Part shown: positions 31,214 to 41,842 of the stretch, one piece after another
How the letters are laid out: each line of letters opens with the position of its first letter
Numbering within the stretch: the first letter of the stretch is position 1
Assembly (NCBI RefSeq): GCF_020905345.1
Contig: NZ_JAJJMO010000001.1
Span: 2,604,001-2,668,000 of the forward strand
DNA from: Flavobacterium pisciphilum
GTDB taxonomy: Bacteria > Bacteroidota > Bacteroidia > Flavobacteriales > Flavobacteriaceae
Direction: 5' to 3'
Length of the DNA: 64,000 bases
Position numbers and translations under genes: made by a program
The notes under the pieces: model-generated
Database searches by the model: none
What the model was told of the DNA's origin: nothing
The model's input: only the letters and a program-made list of their open reading frames with translations

Positions 31214-33601
31214 TTAGTACTTTAAACCAAATTTAGATAGTTTTTTAATGGAATTTAAAGCTTTGACAACATTGACTTCCTTTATATTTTCCTTCTTTGA
31301 AATTGATTTGTAAACTGATTTTAGATTTAAAAATTCAAGATAATCAAATATTTGAGTTTGTTCTCCCAAATCAAATATTTTTGTCCAATCAACTTTAGGA
31401 ATCAGTTTTAATCTGTCATAGACTGCTTTTACATCAACAACTTCTATTTCTACTTCATTAGATAAAAATTTTATATCTTCAGGATTAATATTATTCTCAT
31501 CGATATATGTCAAACATTTGTTTCCGATGCTTATATCTCTACTACTAAGGTTTTTTGATCTCTTTATTTTACTAGCAATTTCCCAAATATCAGTAGATAT
31601 CCCCTTCAGTTCGTCAATATTCAAAGCGTATTTCGATATTCCATCCCAAAACTTATTACCAAAACCTAATATTTTGGTAATGTTCATAAGATTGTTTTCA
31701 GATTTATTGTCCACTTCTTCTGTTTCAGCTTCCCTTGATAAAACCAAGTCTGTATTTATAAAGCACTCTGAATATTTTTCAATATTAATATTATAGTTTT
31801 CTTCCTTTAGCAGCTTCCAACTAGATTCTCGTTTTGCGTACTCTGATATCAAAGAGTTATTTGAAGACCTAACCAACTGATTGTAAACAACAACAATCAG
31901 TTTTTGTAATTCACTAATAATTCTGGCATCTACATGTTGCTCATCATAGATTTTCCATAAATCCAGTCGGTTATCAGTTAGATAATAAAAATACGATAGT
32001 GTATAAGCAACCGTAAATGATTTTAAGTTGGTATCTCCAATTGCATCTATATTTTTTCTACCAAACAGTTTGTCCACAGTTTTAAAAAGTATAGCATTTG
32101 CAATTAACTTTTTATAAAAGTTTTCACCTGGCAATTTATTCTTTTTAACTAATTCGTTTATTTTTTTAGTATAATGAATAAAATTTTTCTGAGCCCCTTG
32201 CGAAACATAATGAGGTTCTAATTCCCAAATATTAATAAATTTAGCAACATCAGATTTGACAAATTTTTGATTTGTCGGATGCTGTTCTTTAAATTTTCTT
32301 TGTTGAGAAGGAGTGGCCAATTTATTTAAAGACTCTTTATATTGACCATTCACACGTTCGAAATACCAAAGGGTAGATAAATTTCTATTCTCTGGGTCAA
32401 TAACATATTTCTTTCTTGATAAAGATTCAACTTGAACAAAATACGGATTGTTCGAAGACAAATCTAATTCAGATACTTTATTTTGGCTATTTGCATAACG
32501 AGCAATGTTTGGAACTTCAATATTTTTTTGTTCAACATCTTTAATAACGGTTAGTTTCATTTGGACAAACACATTACTCAAATCTGCATCTTTAAATTTC
32601 TTTTGAGTGTGAAATAACGATGCTGTAGTCTGACCTCCATTAACAATTTGAAAATCTAGCAGTTTTGTTAAGTACAATTGATTATCACTAACTGTTGTTT
32701 CTACATTTTCAGCCGTCGCCGTAATTCCATTGTTATATGGCAGGAACATTTGAGGTTTTTCTCTAATGGTATCTCTAATCCCTTTATTAAACTTGCCTGT
32801 TTGTCCTAAAAATGCTCTAACATTACTTTCAAGTAATTCGTTTGAATATTCTTTATAAAGTTTTGAAAGAACTTGCCCTGGTAATATTGCTAAATAACAC
32901 TCATATAATTCGTTTAGATTTGGCATTTTCAGACATTGAATGCCATTAATATTATCTAAAATCAAATTTTTAAAATCAATTTCAATTGGCTCTCTGTTAC
33001 TTGATGACTCACTTAATTTATAGAATCTTGGAATATCCCATACATGGACAAAAATGTCTAAATCTTCAAATCCTTTAATTGTAACTTTTTCCATATCATG
33101 GTTTGAACTACCATTGATCAAGAAAAAAATATTCATTCTATCAAAATTTGATTTTTGTTTAATAATGATTTTTAAAAGTTGATTCAGTTCTGTCTGAGCA
33201 GGATCCACATAATTAATATGACCTTTAAGAGCTGCGTTTAAAAACTTTTTGATTTGATTTATACTTTTATTAAAGTCGTCTTTTGCTATGTTAAAATCGT
33301 AGGATGTCTGATTATAAAAAGTAATAAACAAATCTAGAGTTTCAAAATGAACTTTATTAGAATCATCTTTAAATTCATCTTTCAGGCAATATCCATTTAT
33401 TTTCCAGTCAATTCGGCCTTGAGAATCCGGATTAATATAAGATAATACTCTAGCACCTTCTGACTTACCAATATGATCTAAGATCTCAATACAATGTTCT
33501 GTAAATTTATCTTCGAAACTCGCTCCTTCACCGTCAGAATAGACTAATGCTGCCACATCCGACTTAACAGACTCAATATAATTTTTTAAACCTCTCTCCA
33601 T
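31214..33601 (-). CDS. AIPR-family (abortive infection phage resistance) protein
   Basis: 795 residues. The AIPR core lies at about 230-430: FLPYNNGITATAENVE, LDFQIVNGGQTTASLFH, VEVPNIARYANSQNKV and NPYFVQVESLSRKKY. The flanking parts are unassigned helical regions. AIPR proteins occur in phage-abortive and restriction loci; the biochemical activity is not settled. Its ATG overlaps the DUF4420 stop by one base, so it is translationally coupled and the last intact gene of the defence operon. It is larger than many AIPR proteins, with a roughly 360-residue C-terminal extension. Confidence 0.9.
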   Translation of the reverse strand: MERGLKNYIESVKSDVAALVYSDGEGASFEDKFTEHCIEILDHIGKSEGARVLSYINPDSQGRIDWKINGYCLKDEFKDDSNKVHFETLDLFITFYNQTSYDFNIAKDDFNKSINQIKKFLNAALKGHINYVDPAQTELNQLLKIIIKQKSNFDRMNIFFLINGSSNHDMEKVTIKGFEDLDIFVHVWDIPRFYKLSESSSNREPIEIDFKNLILDNINGIQCLKMPNLNELYECYLAILPGQVLSKLYKEYSNELLESNVRAFLGQTGKFNKGIRDTIREKPQMFLPYNNGITATAENVETTVSDNQLYLTKLLDFQIVNGGQTTASLFHTQKKFKDADLSNVFVQMKLTVIKDVEQKNIEVPNIARYANSQNKVSELDLSSNNPYFVQVESLSRKKYVIDPENRNLSTLWYFERVNGQYKESLNKLATPSQQRKFKEQHPTNQKFVKSDVAKFINIWELEPHYVSQGAQKNFIHYTKKINELVKKNKLPGENFYKKLIANAILFKTVDKLFGRKNIDAIGDTNLKSFTVAYTLSYFYYLTDNRLDLWKIYDEQHVDARIISELQKLIVVVYNQLVRSSNNSLISEYAKRESSWKLLKEENYNINIEKYSECFINTDLVLSREAETEEVDNKSENNLMNITKILGFGNKFWDGISKYALNIDELKGISTDIWEIASKIKRSKNLSSRDISIGNKCLTYIDENNINPEDIKFLSNEVEIEVVDVKAVYDRLKLIPKVDWTKIFDLGEQTQIFDYLEFLNLKSVYKSISKKENIKEVNVVKALNSIKKLSKFGLKY

Positions 33602-34572
33602 TATTTTATTAACTCAAGTATTGATTCGTTATTTACTAAAAACTGCTCTATTGCTGATAGTTCTATGTTGTATTTTGTGTCAAATAAACCAATTGGTAAA
33701 TCTGAAACTACTAATCTTGGAAAATCACAAGTAACTTCATAAAAATTTCTTTTTCTAAAGGCATACTGACGCTTGTAATTTTCAAAATCTTCATCAAAAT
33801 AACCTACTAATAAAAGCCTTTCATTGAAAATCTTTAAGGCATTCTGATTAATATTAATTTTTGTTCTGACTTGCTCAATAATAGAATTTAATGAAAACCC
33901 TTTGTCCTTAACTTCTTCAACTACATATAAGATTAAATATAGTTTATTTAAATTCTCACTATCTAATTGTCTTTCACTTGATATTTTAATTTTTGGAACT
34001 TTTGATGAAGTTAACTTTACCTCGATACCGAATGAGCCAAAATGAAAATCTTTATCATTATAATCTGGACCAGTCCAACTTTCCAATAAAGCATCAATAG
34101 TATATTCTTCATCCAACAAAGAATTGAATAGTAAAAGTTCTCCCATTAATCCTTTTTGTCTTTCAATTGTTAGCCCTAGGAAATTTATTTTATCAAATAA
34201 TCTCTTCCATTTTAAAACTACATTAGAAGTTTCAATTAAAGCTTCATTTTCAGTAATACTTTTTGAAATTTCTTCAACAATATTTTCAATAAACAAACTA
34301 AAAACATCTTTCAAATGACTGTCTAAAAGATAAATATGCAATTCTTTTGCATATTCAAATTCAAATACTTCAATAAATAAACCCTTAAACTTAAAGTTTT
34401 TAAATTCAGGAAATTTAGCATTTTTAGATGTTTCAAATATGTATAAGTGATTACCCGTTATATGATTTGTAGCTGCAAAACATTTGAACGGTTTAACATG
34501 TTCAAGTTGCGTTTTTATAATAATTTCATCAGTAGGAAGCTGACTTTCCCAAATAGATTTAATATTTATCAT
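33601..34572 (-). CDS. DUF4420 PD-(D/E)XK-motif protein
   Basis: 323 residues. GLMGELLLFNSLL supplies the first Glu, WTGPDYNDKDFHFG the Asp, and FGIEVKLTSSKVPKIKIS the E-x-K of a PD-(D/E)XK nuclease core; ISSERQL follows as in DUF4420. This family is annotated as a nuclease-like partner in Z1-helicase restriction loci. It sits 2 bp after the Z1 gene and overlaps the AIPR gene, so all three are made together. DNA cleavage is likely but unproven. Confidence 0.9.
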   Translation of the reverse strand: MINIKSIWESQLPTDEIIIKTQLEHVKPFKCFAATNHITGNHLYIFETSKNAKFPEFKNFKFKGLFIEVFEFEYAKELHIYLLDSHLKDVFSLFIENIVEEISKSITENEALIETSNVVLKWKRLFDKINFLGLTIERQKGLMGELLLFNSLLDEEYTIDALLESWTGPDYNDKDFHFGSFGIEVKLTSSKVPKIKISSERQLDSENLNKLYLILYVVEEVKDKGFSLNSIIEQVRTKININQNALKIFNERLLLVGYFDEDFENYKRQYAFRKRNFYEVTCDFPRLVVSDLPIGLFDTKYNIELSAIEQFLVNNESILELIK

Positions 34573-34574
34573 AA

Positions 34575-37397
34575 TTATTCGTTATCATAATTATCATCAT
34601 CCTCCATTGGCTCTATATCTAATTCTTCTTTTATTGTTGCAGAATAAGAAACTTGAACTTCATTTTCAATTTTTGGAAAATGTATACTATATCCAATAAT
34701 CGGAATTCCGTTTTCAACTTTCGTTGTACCTCTTTCATCTAAAGCGTAAATTAAAAGCAAACCTTTACTTTCATTTGCTCTTCTCTCTTTTATACTGCCA
34801 GCACCATTTTCAGCTAAATCTACTTGACGATCAACAACATCGTCGATTTGATTTTTAGTTATTTTATATGAATCAGAATGTTCCGTTTGATTTCTTACAC
34901 TGCAAACTAATTCAATCTCTTTTCCATCAGCTGATAATCTATATTTTTGAGTGTTATACTCTGTTCTATTTTCAGGCTTCTTAATTACTCCCTCATCATA
35001 TAATAATACTTTTTCACTTGTATTGGATACTATACAAATATTCCACTCTCTTATATTATTACTTTTATTCTGACTTTTAATATAATCAGATATCACTTGA
35101 TTATTTATTGAAGGAATGTTTATTTTATAATTCTCAATAAAATCAGTTAATATCTCTATTTGTACATTTCTATATAATAAATATTTAATTTTATTTCTTA
35201 TTTGTTTTATGTTTTCATTAGTCGGATATTCTAGTTTTTCAAATAAGTTTTTTAAATTATTAAAGTTGTTCTGAATTGATTTTTTATCTTTAAGTAACAA
35301 ATAAGTTTGAGGATTTGAACCTGAAAAAGACATTGTAATATCTTGAGCCCAAAAAAGTTTAGCAACACTTGTTATAGCCAATAGTCCATGATGATTTCTA
35401 ACTTTTAATGTAAAATCTTTTGGCTTTAAATTACGAGTAGTCATTTCATCAAAATCATATCTCATTTCTTCAGTAGCCATTGTAATATGGTTAAACCATT
35501 CATAAATAGTTTCTGTTGTATATAATCTACACAAATCGACATAACCCGGTCTATAACCAAACCATCTACCCATTTGCATCAACGAATCATACATTCTTGT
35601 TGTTCTTAAATAATAACTTGTTGATAGACCTTCTAAAGTTATTCCTCTAGCCAATCTACCACCACCAACAGCTATTACAGAAAAACCATCTTCATATAAA
35701 GAATAATCTATTTCATCAATATCCTTATATTCTAAATTTGTAGTTGAGCGGGTTCCATGAACAGCTCTAACATATATTTTAGAAGCTGCTTTCTTTAATT
35801 CTGCTTTAACGCTATACCAATCATGCAATTCAATTCTACTGTCTTTGTAGTCTATATTTTCAATTACATTTTCAGTTGTAGGTAAAAAATCATTTATAAA
35901 TAATTCTTCTAATTCCTTTAAAAATTGAGCATCATTTGCACTTATATAATTTTTAAAATCTTTCATTCTTTCATTAATCAAAGATGCTACTCTATCAATC
36001 CATTTAACATAAAGAGCAACATGGACTAACATAGAATTATGTTTTTTCTCATGTCCTCTTAATCTTCGAATAGCACAAGTAAGAATAAAAGATTTTAAAG
36101 CTGTTTCGAGACTTTCAGGTAAATATTCAGGTAATTGATCCTTATTATTTTTATTTATTGTCCTGAAAAATGGTGGGTCATAATCATCAATAACTCTAAA
36201 AACATTTAATGGTTCGTGGCTTTCACCAGTAACTGGATTTTCTAAACCAAATATTTTAGCTGCGCCAATATAATTTTTCGGAGCTATTATATTAATAATA
36301 AAGTCTTTTGGAAATAAATCTTCGCCAATAAAATAGGTTTTACCTTTTACAATTGTAGTTAGTTCCTCATTATAATCTTGTGGAATAAATAAGTTAGCAT
36401 ACGGAGTCGCTGTATAACCAACAAATGTATTTTGGTCAAATACATTTAATAAAGTTCTTATTAATTTATTAATTGTTTTAATCTCATTTATATCTTTTGT
36501 CGCATTAACGGAAGCAGCATCAGCTTCATCATCAATTATTAATACTGGGACATCAAATAATTTTGGTTGACCATTTACTATTCTAATATTTGAATCTTTT
36601 GAAAACCAATCTATCAAATTTTCAAGAATACCTTTATTCTTTTTAATTACAAATACAACTGGATTTTTTCCAATTGGAATATTTAATCTATTAGCGACTT
36701 TTCTATCAAAATCACCTTCATCACCTGTTCTATAAAATGAAGAAGTTAATGAATATATATCAGTATCTGCCTTATACTTACCAGCACCAATGATTCTATT
36801 TTCACCATTGTTATTTATATAAGCAGAACTACTTCTACCAATATAACCTTCGTCAATACGTTCTTGAGTTTGTCTTCTCAAAGAGCTTATTGTCCCTGCA
36901 ATAACTATTATAACTTTATATCCAGCATCAGTTGCTTTATTGATTAAACCAACATAATTTGACGTCTTACCTGATTGTACATGACCTACAACCATACCTC
37001 GCCTATCCCAGGAGCCTGATTCTTTAGGATTATAACATTTGTCTAATATTTTATCTGTAAAATCATCTAAATCATTAATAGGAAAAGAAGGATCTTTTTC
37101 GTACATGTATGATTTATATCTACTCCATAATTCCCAATTAATTTCATCCTTTCTGGAATAAAGCCAAGGTGTAATGTCTCCATTCATTTCAGTAATTGAA
37201 CCTTTACCGATACTGAAATCTGCTACTAATATTTCAAATAATTCTCTTTTGTCAATTACCTGACCAACAGATGCCATTGTTGACTCAACTCTGTCAATAA
37301 TGTTCAAAATTATTTCGTCAGCTATTTCGTCATTTTGTTTTGCATGTGATAAAAGTGTATGCGCTATTAATCTAGCTGAGCTTTTTATATCGTTCAT
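34575..37397 (-). CDS. Z1-domain superfamily II helicase/ATPase
   Basis: 940 residues. Walker A GHVQSGKTSNYVGLI (near 130), Walker B VLIIDDEADAAS, motif III YTATPYANLF and C-terminal helicase motifs VGGGRLARGITLEGL and MQMGRWFGYRPGY. These define the Z1 helicase family of MutL/MORC-type restriction-modification systems. It probably translocates on or remodels DNA in response to the ATPase partner. Its ATG is 1 bp after the GHKL gene stop. Confidence 0.94.
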   Translation of the reverse strand: MNDIKSSARLIAHTLLSHAKQNDEIADEIILNIIDRVESTMASVGQVIDKRELFEILVADFSIGKGSITEMNGDITPWLYSRKDEINWELWSRYKSYMYEKDPSFPINDLDDFTDKILDKCYNPKESGSWDRRGMVVGHVQSGKTSNYVGLINKATDAGYKVIIVIAGTISSLRRQTQERIDEGYIGRSSSAYINNNGENRIIGAGKYKADTDIYSLTSSFYRTGDEGDFDRKVANRLNIPIGKNPVVFVIKKNKGILENLIDWFSKDSNIRIVNGQPKLFDVPVLIIDDEADAASVNATKDINEIKTINKLIRTLLNVFDQNTFVGYTATPYANLFIPQDYNEELTTIVKGKTYFIGEDLFPKDFIINIIAPKNYIGAAKIFGLENPVTGESHEPLNVFRVIDDYDPPFFRTINKNNKDQLPEYLPESLETALKSFILTCAIRRLRGHEKKHNSMLVHVALYVKWIDRVASLINERMKDFKNYISANDAQFLKELEELFINDFLPTTENVIENIDYKDSRIELHDWYSVKAELKKAASKIYVRAVHGTRSTTNLEYKDIDEIDYSLYEDGFSVIAVGGGRLARGITLEGLSTSYYLRTTRMYDSLMQMGRWFGYRPGYVDLCRLYTTETIYEWFNHITMATEEMRYDFDEMTTRNLKPKDFTLKVRNHHGLLAITSVAKLFWAQDITMSFSGSNPQTYLLLKDKKSIQNNFNNLKNLFEKLEYPTNENIKQIRNKIKYLLYRNVQIEILTDFIENYKINIPSINNQVISDYIKSQNKSNNIREWNICIVSNTSEKVLLYDEGVIKKPENRTEYNTQKYRLSADGKEIELVCSVRNQTEHSDSYKITKNQIDDVVDRQVDLAENGAGSIKERRANESKGLLLIYALDERGTTKVENGIPIIGYSIHFPKIENEVQVSYSATIKEELDIEPMEDDDNYDNE

Positions 37398-37398
37398 A

Positions 37399-38868
37399 TT
37401 AAATTAAATAATCATTTATTAATGGAAATAGATTAAATGGTGCTGAATTCATTATTTGTTGTTTAGCCAAATTTTCAGGTATACCTTGAAGTAAATAAAT
37501 TTTATATAACTCTGCTGCTAACTGGATTAAATCATCGCTAGGAATCTCAGGAATGTTTTCTAACTCATGAAAAGATGGATTCTCATTTTGATTATATAAA
37601 ATCAATTCTAATGGGATATTTTCTTCAATAAGTTTTAAGGCTTTTGAAAAAAGTCTGTTTTCATTTTCAGAATCAAACAATTGTTTTATAATTGGGTGCT
37701 TCTTATTTATTTTATATTTTTTTATACCTTCTCTGTTTGTTTCATCTTTCCACAAACTCTCAAAAGATCGATTATTATAATCCGAAGATACCGTTTTTTG
37801 CCCTCTCCAATTGTATATTTTCGCCGACTTCATAACAGCCATTTTTGCAATTCTGGCTAATTCTTTTCTTATTTCGATAGGTGGTGTTGCAGTTGATTTT
37901 TTTATATCAAGATTCCAATCAAAATCATTTGCGTTAGGAAAATTAATCGCAATTCTGGCTAATTTTGAATATTCTCTCTTTTTTTCAATTCCTAACCAGT
38001 CACCAGACACAAGTAACCTATCTCCTCGATATATATAAAAACCTTGTTGTTGATGCCATCCTAAAGGACCACCTGATTTTTCATAATCTTCATTGCTAAT
38101 TTTTGACATATGTGGAAGAATAAAATATGTTACTTCAACATTATTGATTAACACTTCTAATTGTCCCATTTCAGGCTTTGGAGTAAGATTTAAAAGGAAA
38201 GGATTCCATGGTTCAATTTCATAGGTATTTGTAAAAAGTTTGATCTTTTTACTTTCGATAAACCGATGAAAAACTAAACTTAAATGCTCATTTACAGTAG
38301 TCATTTCTTGATAGAAAGCATTTTTAACAGCTTCATTCTCAACTTTAGAATTACCTACGATTCTGTCTAATAATTCCCAAACAATAAAAGTTCCGCTTTT
38401 TAGTCTATTAAGTGGATCTAAATAAGATTCATCTGAAACATAATCTAATAAAGTCCATTTCTCTTCGCTATTAATAAAATCAATATCCCAACAACGCTTA
38501 ATCGTTGAGAAACCTTCTTTCTTTGTAATAACCGTAAGCCTTTTACATTGCGAAAATGAAGCCGTTTTTAGCCCCATACCAAACCTGCCCAAGTCTTTTT
38601 CATCCCTAGTATCTTCAGGATCTTTACTTCCTGGAGTCATAGCACTAATTAGCTCCTCTAAATTCATTCCCTTTCCATTATCAAGAATAGAAATGACTGA
38701 ATCTTTACCTTTCCAAAGAAAATCAATTTCAATATTAACTGCGCTTGCAGAAATACTATTATCAATGATGTCTGCTATTGCAGTGGAAAGGTTGTAGCCA
38801 AAACTACGATATGAATTTATCGTTGATTTTGGATTTGGATTTGCAATTTCAGCTTTGTATTTATCCAT
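37399..38868 (-). CDS. GHKL (MutL/MORC-like) ATPase
   Basis: 489 residues. Bergerat-fold motifs: N-box TAIADIIDNSIS, G1 ISILDNGKGM, G2 LGRFGMGLKTASFSQC. A transducer-like domain follows, including a basic Lys in DIKKSTATPP. It is an ATP-driven clamp; bacterial members encoded with Z1 helicases are regarded as the ancestors of eukaryotic MORC ATPases. The C-terminal 120 residues are unassigned. It is 119 bp downstream of the DUF3883 gene. Confidence 0.92.
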   Translation of the reverse strand: MDKYKAEIANPNPKSTINSYRSFGYNLSTAIADIIDNSISASAVNIEIDFLWKGKDSVISILDNGKGMNLEELISAMTPGSKDPEDTRDEKDLGRFGMGLKTASFSQCKRLTVITKKEGFSTIKRCWDIDFINSEEKWTLLDYVSDESYLDPLNRLKSGTFIVWELLDRIVGNSKVENEAVKNAFYQEMTTVNEHLSLVFHRFIESKKIKLFTNTYEIEPWNPFLLNLTPKPEMGQLEVLINNVEVTYFILPHMSKISNEDYEKSGGPLGWHQQQGFYIYRGDRLLVSGDWLGIEKKREYSKLARIAINFPNANDFDWNLDIKKSTATPPIEIRKELARIAKMAVMKSAKIYNWRGQKTVSSDYNNRSFESLWKDETNREGIKKYKINKKHPIIKQLFDSENENRLFSKALKLIEENIPLELILYNQNENPSFHELENIPEIPSDDLIQLAAELYKIYLLQGIPENLAKQQIMNSAPFNLFPLINDYLI

Positions 38869-38987
38869 TTTATTTTTTTTAAGGCAAAGACTTTACAGCT
38901 TATTTTGCTTAATGCGTTAGACTAATCTCAAAGTGTTTACTGTATGAAATGATAGCTCAGATATGTTTATAGTTGATAAAGTCTATT

Positions 38988-39752
38988 CTATCTATTAAGC
39001 TCTTTTCCACTAATACTCCAATTGATCTGAATTGTTGTGAATATATTTTTTTTTGGATTTAACTCTTTAGCTGGATTATTAATTATTTTAATTTGTGGCA
39101 CATCGTTTAAATTAGAAACTATAATTAAAAAATATTTTTCTTTTTTTCTTTTTGCTATCAACCATTCCTTACTCGTAAAAACGATACCACCAGACGCATC
39201 ATTTATTCCTTTAATTTCTACGAAATATGTTTGAGTATTTTTTATTTCAAAATCATAACCACACCCTTTTTCTCTAGTGTCTATTAGTATACCTTCTATT
39301 GGTAAACCATTTTCTTTATGATATTGAATAAAGTAGTCTTCTGCTTTTTTGCCAGTTGGTCCTCTTAAAATAAATCTCCCACTCCCATCATATTGTTTAT
39401 CTGAGATTACCGTATTTATAATTTCTAAATTTTGATCTTCTTTAAAAATATTTTTATTTAAAATATCAAGGATTATCTCTCTTAAATCTTCTTCGCTCAT
39501 ACCTTCAAATGCATTTACAACATTTACCCGGCTTGGGCTCATTGGTCGTTGATACCATCCAACTCTATGACCATGTATCGGATCAAATTCGTCTCTCCAA
39601 TTTTTCACAGAACTTTCTTTAACATTCAGTTTTATAGAAATATCTTTAAAAGCTTCGTCCCAAGTTGTATAACCTAAATTTCTAAATCCAGTATCGTTAA
39701 ATCGAGATAGATAATAACTAATTATTAGTGTTAATTTATGATTAGCTTCCAT
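38988..39752 (-). CDS. DUF3883-type PD-(D/E)XK restriction endonuclease candidate
   Basis: 254 residues. The N-terminal third has a helix-turn-helix-like region (NVKESSVKNWRDEFDP) and the block HGHRVGWYQRPMSPSRV. The C-terminal DUF3883 nuclease-like domain shows GKKAEDYFIQYH, GCGYDFEIKN (Asp), YFVEIKG (E-x-K) and SKEWLIAKRKKEKY. It overlaps the methyltransferase stop by 11 bp, which suggests coupled production of modification and restriction functions. It is the best candidate for the cutting subunit. Confidence 0.85.
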   Translation of the reverse strand: MEANHKLTLIISYYLSRFNDTGFRNLGYTTWDEAFKDISIKLNVKESSVKNWRDEFDPIHGHRVGWYQRPMSPSRVNVVNAFEGMSEEDLREIILDILNKNIFKEDQNLEIINTVISDKQYDGSGRFILRGPTGKKAEDYFIQYHKENGLPIEGILIDTREKGCGYDFEIKNTQTYFVEIKGINDASGGIVFTSKEWLIAKRKKEKYFLIIVSNLNDVPQIKIINNPAKELNPKKNIFTTIQINWSISGKELNR

Positions 39753-41418
39753 TTGTCTCTACTATTTCTGGTTGTATTTTTTTATTTTCGGGAATTGGAT
39801 TCAAAACATTATGAACTATTTCTGCAATTTGATATGCTAAATATGGAGGTACCGCATTTCCAACCTGATGAAATTGGCTAGTACGCTCTCCACAGAAATA
39901 ATAATTATCTGGAAAAGTCTGAATTCTTGCTGCTTCTCTTACTGTTAAACTTCTACATTGAAAAGGATCGTAATGAATAAAGTAATGACCATCTTTTGAA
40001 ATATGACTAGTAACAGTTGTTGCTGGAATATTTGGTAATTGTACTCTAAATCTGTCTGTAAATTTTCCTGATTCTACATTTTCATGATCTGGTAGCAGAT
40101 CACTTCCCGCTTGTTTGTAATCTTCTAATCGAGGAAAATTTTTGTTTAATTTAGTGTATCGTGCTGCAAATAAATATCTTTTTAAATCCTGTAGCAGATG
40201 TTTTCTTGACACATGATGAAGAACACCTCCTAAGCGATTATCATTGTACCATGCAAATAATGGATGTGTTTCATCAATATTATTCTTCAAAGTTTTAATG
40301 AAAGGCACACCAAGATTTATTGGAAGTTGTTTTTTAACTACACCATTAACCTGAGGAATAATTTCATCTATCACTCTGTTAAATTCTGTAATATGATTTT
40401 GCCAGTTTTTTGGTGAATCTTCTAATTTTTCGTAAAAACGCTTCTTTTTTATTTTTCCATCTTTATCATACACAGTCCCACTGTGAGTGAATGTTCTAGT
40501 AACTCCACTTCTAAGTATTGGCAACTTCTCTATAATGGATTCTAATGTTACCTGATTTTTGCTTTGAAGTATGCTAATTGGGCCATTTACATCTTCTCTA
40601 ATGCCTAATAAAATAACTCGATGCCTTTTTTGAGGTACACCATAATCTTCTGCTTTAATTATATAGTCTCTAGGTTCAAATATTGGATTTCCATTGTCAT
40701 CAAAACCTCTTGGCTCAACAGTTAGTGAATAAATGCGATATTTAACTTTTTGTTCATTATCAATAAATGTTCCTTCAGACATGCATGCATCAAGAGGATT
40801 TTTTAAATCACTCAATATTTTATTGAAAACATTAGTTTTTTCTGTTTCTGCGGACAATATACCTTTAACGTTTTCCATAACAAAAACTGCAGGATTATGT
40901 CTGGCAAGTATCCTTAAGTATTCTTTATATAGACCAACTCTTTTATCTGTTTTTTCGTTAAGAATTATTTCCTGACGTCTGGCACGTCCTACTAATGAAT
41001 AAGCCTGACAAGGTGGGCCACCTATCAGTACCCAATTTTGGTTTCCATTTAGTGCTCGTTCAATTCTTTCATCAACTTCTTCATCACTTACACCATTTAA
41101 ATCCTTTTTATCGGGTGTTCCTAGTGTTCCACACCAAGCTTCTTCATTTGCCTGATCTGCTTCGATCGGATGATTACTATAAAGTTGATCTATTGTAATT
41201 TCTCCTCTAACGAAATTGTAATAATCATTTGGTATTTCCCCAATTGGGAATTGTCGGTAAAAACTTCTTAGTTTAAGTGTTTTATGAGCATATTCATCCT
41301 TTTCAATTGATAAGGAAATTTTGAAAATTCGATTTCTATCTTCGTTTGTTAAAGATGAAAATCCTTCTGCTAAACCTCCTGGACCTGCGAAGATATCTAT
41401 AATTGGTATTTCATCCAT
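39742..41418 (-). CDS. DNA (cytosine-5)-methyltransferase
   Basis: 558 residues, longer than minimal C5 enzymes (about 330-430). Motifs in order: I IDIFAGPGGLAEGF, IV GGPPCQAYSLVG (catalytic Cys), VI FVMENVKG, VIII VPQKRHRVILLG, IX/X LTVREAARIQTFPD and HQVGNAVPPYLA. The insertions between VIII and IX presumably hold the target-recognition domain. It protects host DNA from the co-encoded restriction machinery. First gene of the operon, preceded by a putative promoter at 41435-41465. Confidence 0.96.
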   Translation of the reverse strand: MDEIPIIDIFAGPGGLAEGFSSLTNEDRNRIFKISLSIEKDEYAHKTLKLRSFYRQFPIGEIPNDYYNFVRGEITIDQLYSNHPIEADQANEEAWCGTLGTPDKKDLNGVSDEEVDERIERALNGNQNWVLIGGPPCQAYSLVGRARRQEIILNEKTDKRVGLYKEYLRILARHNPAVFVMENVKGILSAETEKTNVFNKILSDLKNPLDACMSEGTFIDNEQKVKYRIYSLTVEPRGFDDNGNPIFEPRDYIIKAEDYGVPQKRHRVILLGIREDVNGPISILQSKNQVTLESIIEKLPILRSGVTRTFTHSGTVYDKDGKIKKKRFYEKLEDSPKNWQNHITEFNRVIDEIIPQVNGVVKKQLPINLGVPFIKTLKNNIDETHPLFAWYNDNRLGGVLHHVSRKHLLQDLKRYLFAARYTKLNKNFPRLEDYKQAGSDLLPDHENVESGKFTDRFRVQLPNIPATTVTSHISKDGHYFIHYDPFQCRSLTVREAARIQTFPDNYYFCGERTSQFHQVGNAVPPYLAYQIAEIVHNVLNPIPENKKIQPEIVETNGS

Positions 41419-41434
41419 TTGGATTCTTTAATTT

Positions 41435-41465
41435 ATAAATTAATTTTGGTGTAGATTAGGTCAAA
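41435..41465 (-). promoter_or_regulatory. Putative promoter of the defence operon
   Basis: On the minus strand TTTG (41462-41465), 19-bp spacer, then TAATTTAT (41435-41442), a 6 of 8 match to TAnnTTTG. The start codon is 16 bp downstream, so the leader would be very short. Confidence 0.4.
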
Positions 41466-41842
41466 TGCTTTCCTTATTCCCCATAATTAATAATTCTTGA
41501 ATGTTTGCTTTCATTACTTTTACAAGCTTCTATACTGTATTAGTAAATTGTTTCCATTTTGCCTTTAAAATTTTATAAGTTTTTCTTCTTATGGAAAAAC
41601 TTATTTAACCAATAAATAACAGTCAATTATTCATAGAAACACGAGTTATTTTTTATTATCATAGAGCCCTTACTAAAACTAAATCATATTAATTTACAAC
41701 AAATATAACTTTTAACTAATAATTTTCATTATGGAAAACCGTAATAGTCAAATTTATATTAATAATATCAAAAGGAATTATCACGTGTTTATGTAGCTTT
41801 TTTACAACTTCCAAAAAATTATTATGTTGAAAATTTAGAATC
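41466..41842. other. 377-bp intergenic region upstream of the defence operon
   Basis: Very AT-rich DNA. A 21-codon frame (about 41731-41796, plus strand, MENRNSQIYINNIK...) may be a chance ORF. No repeat, tRNA or clear attachment site was found at this boundary. Confidence 0.5.
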
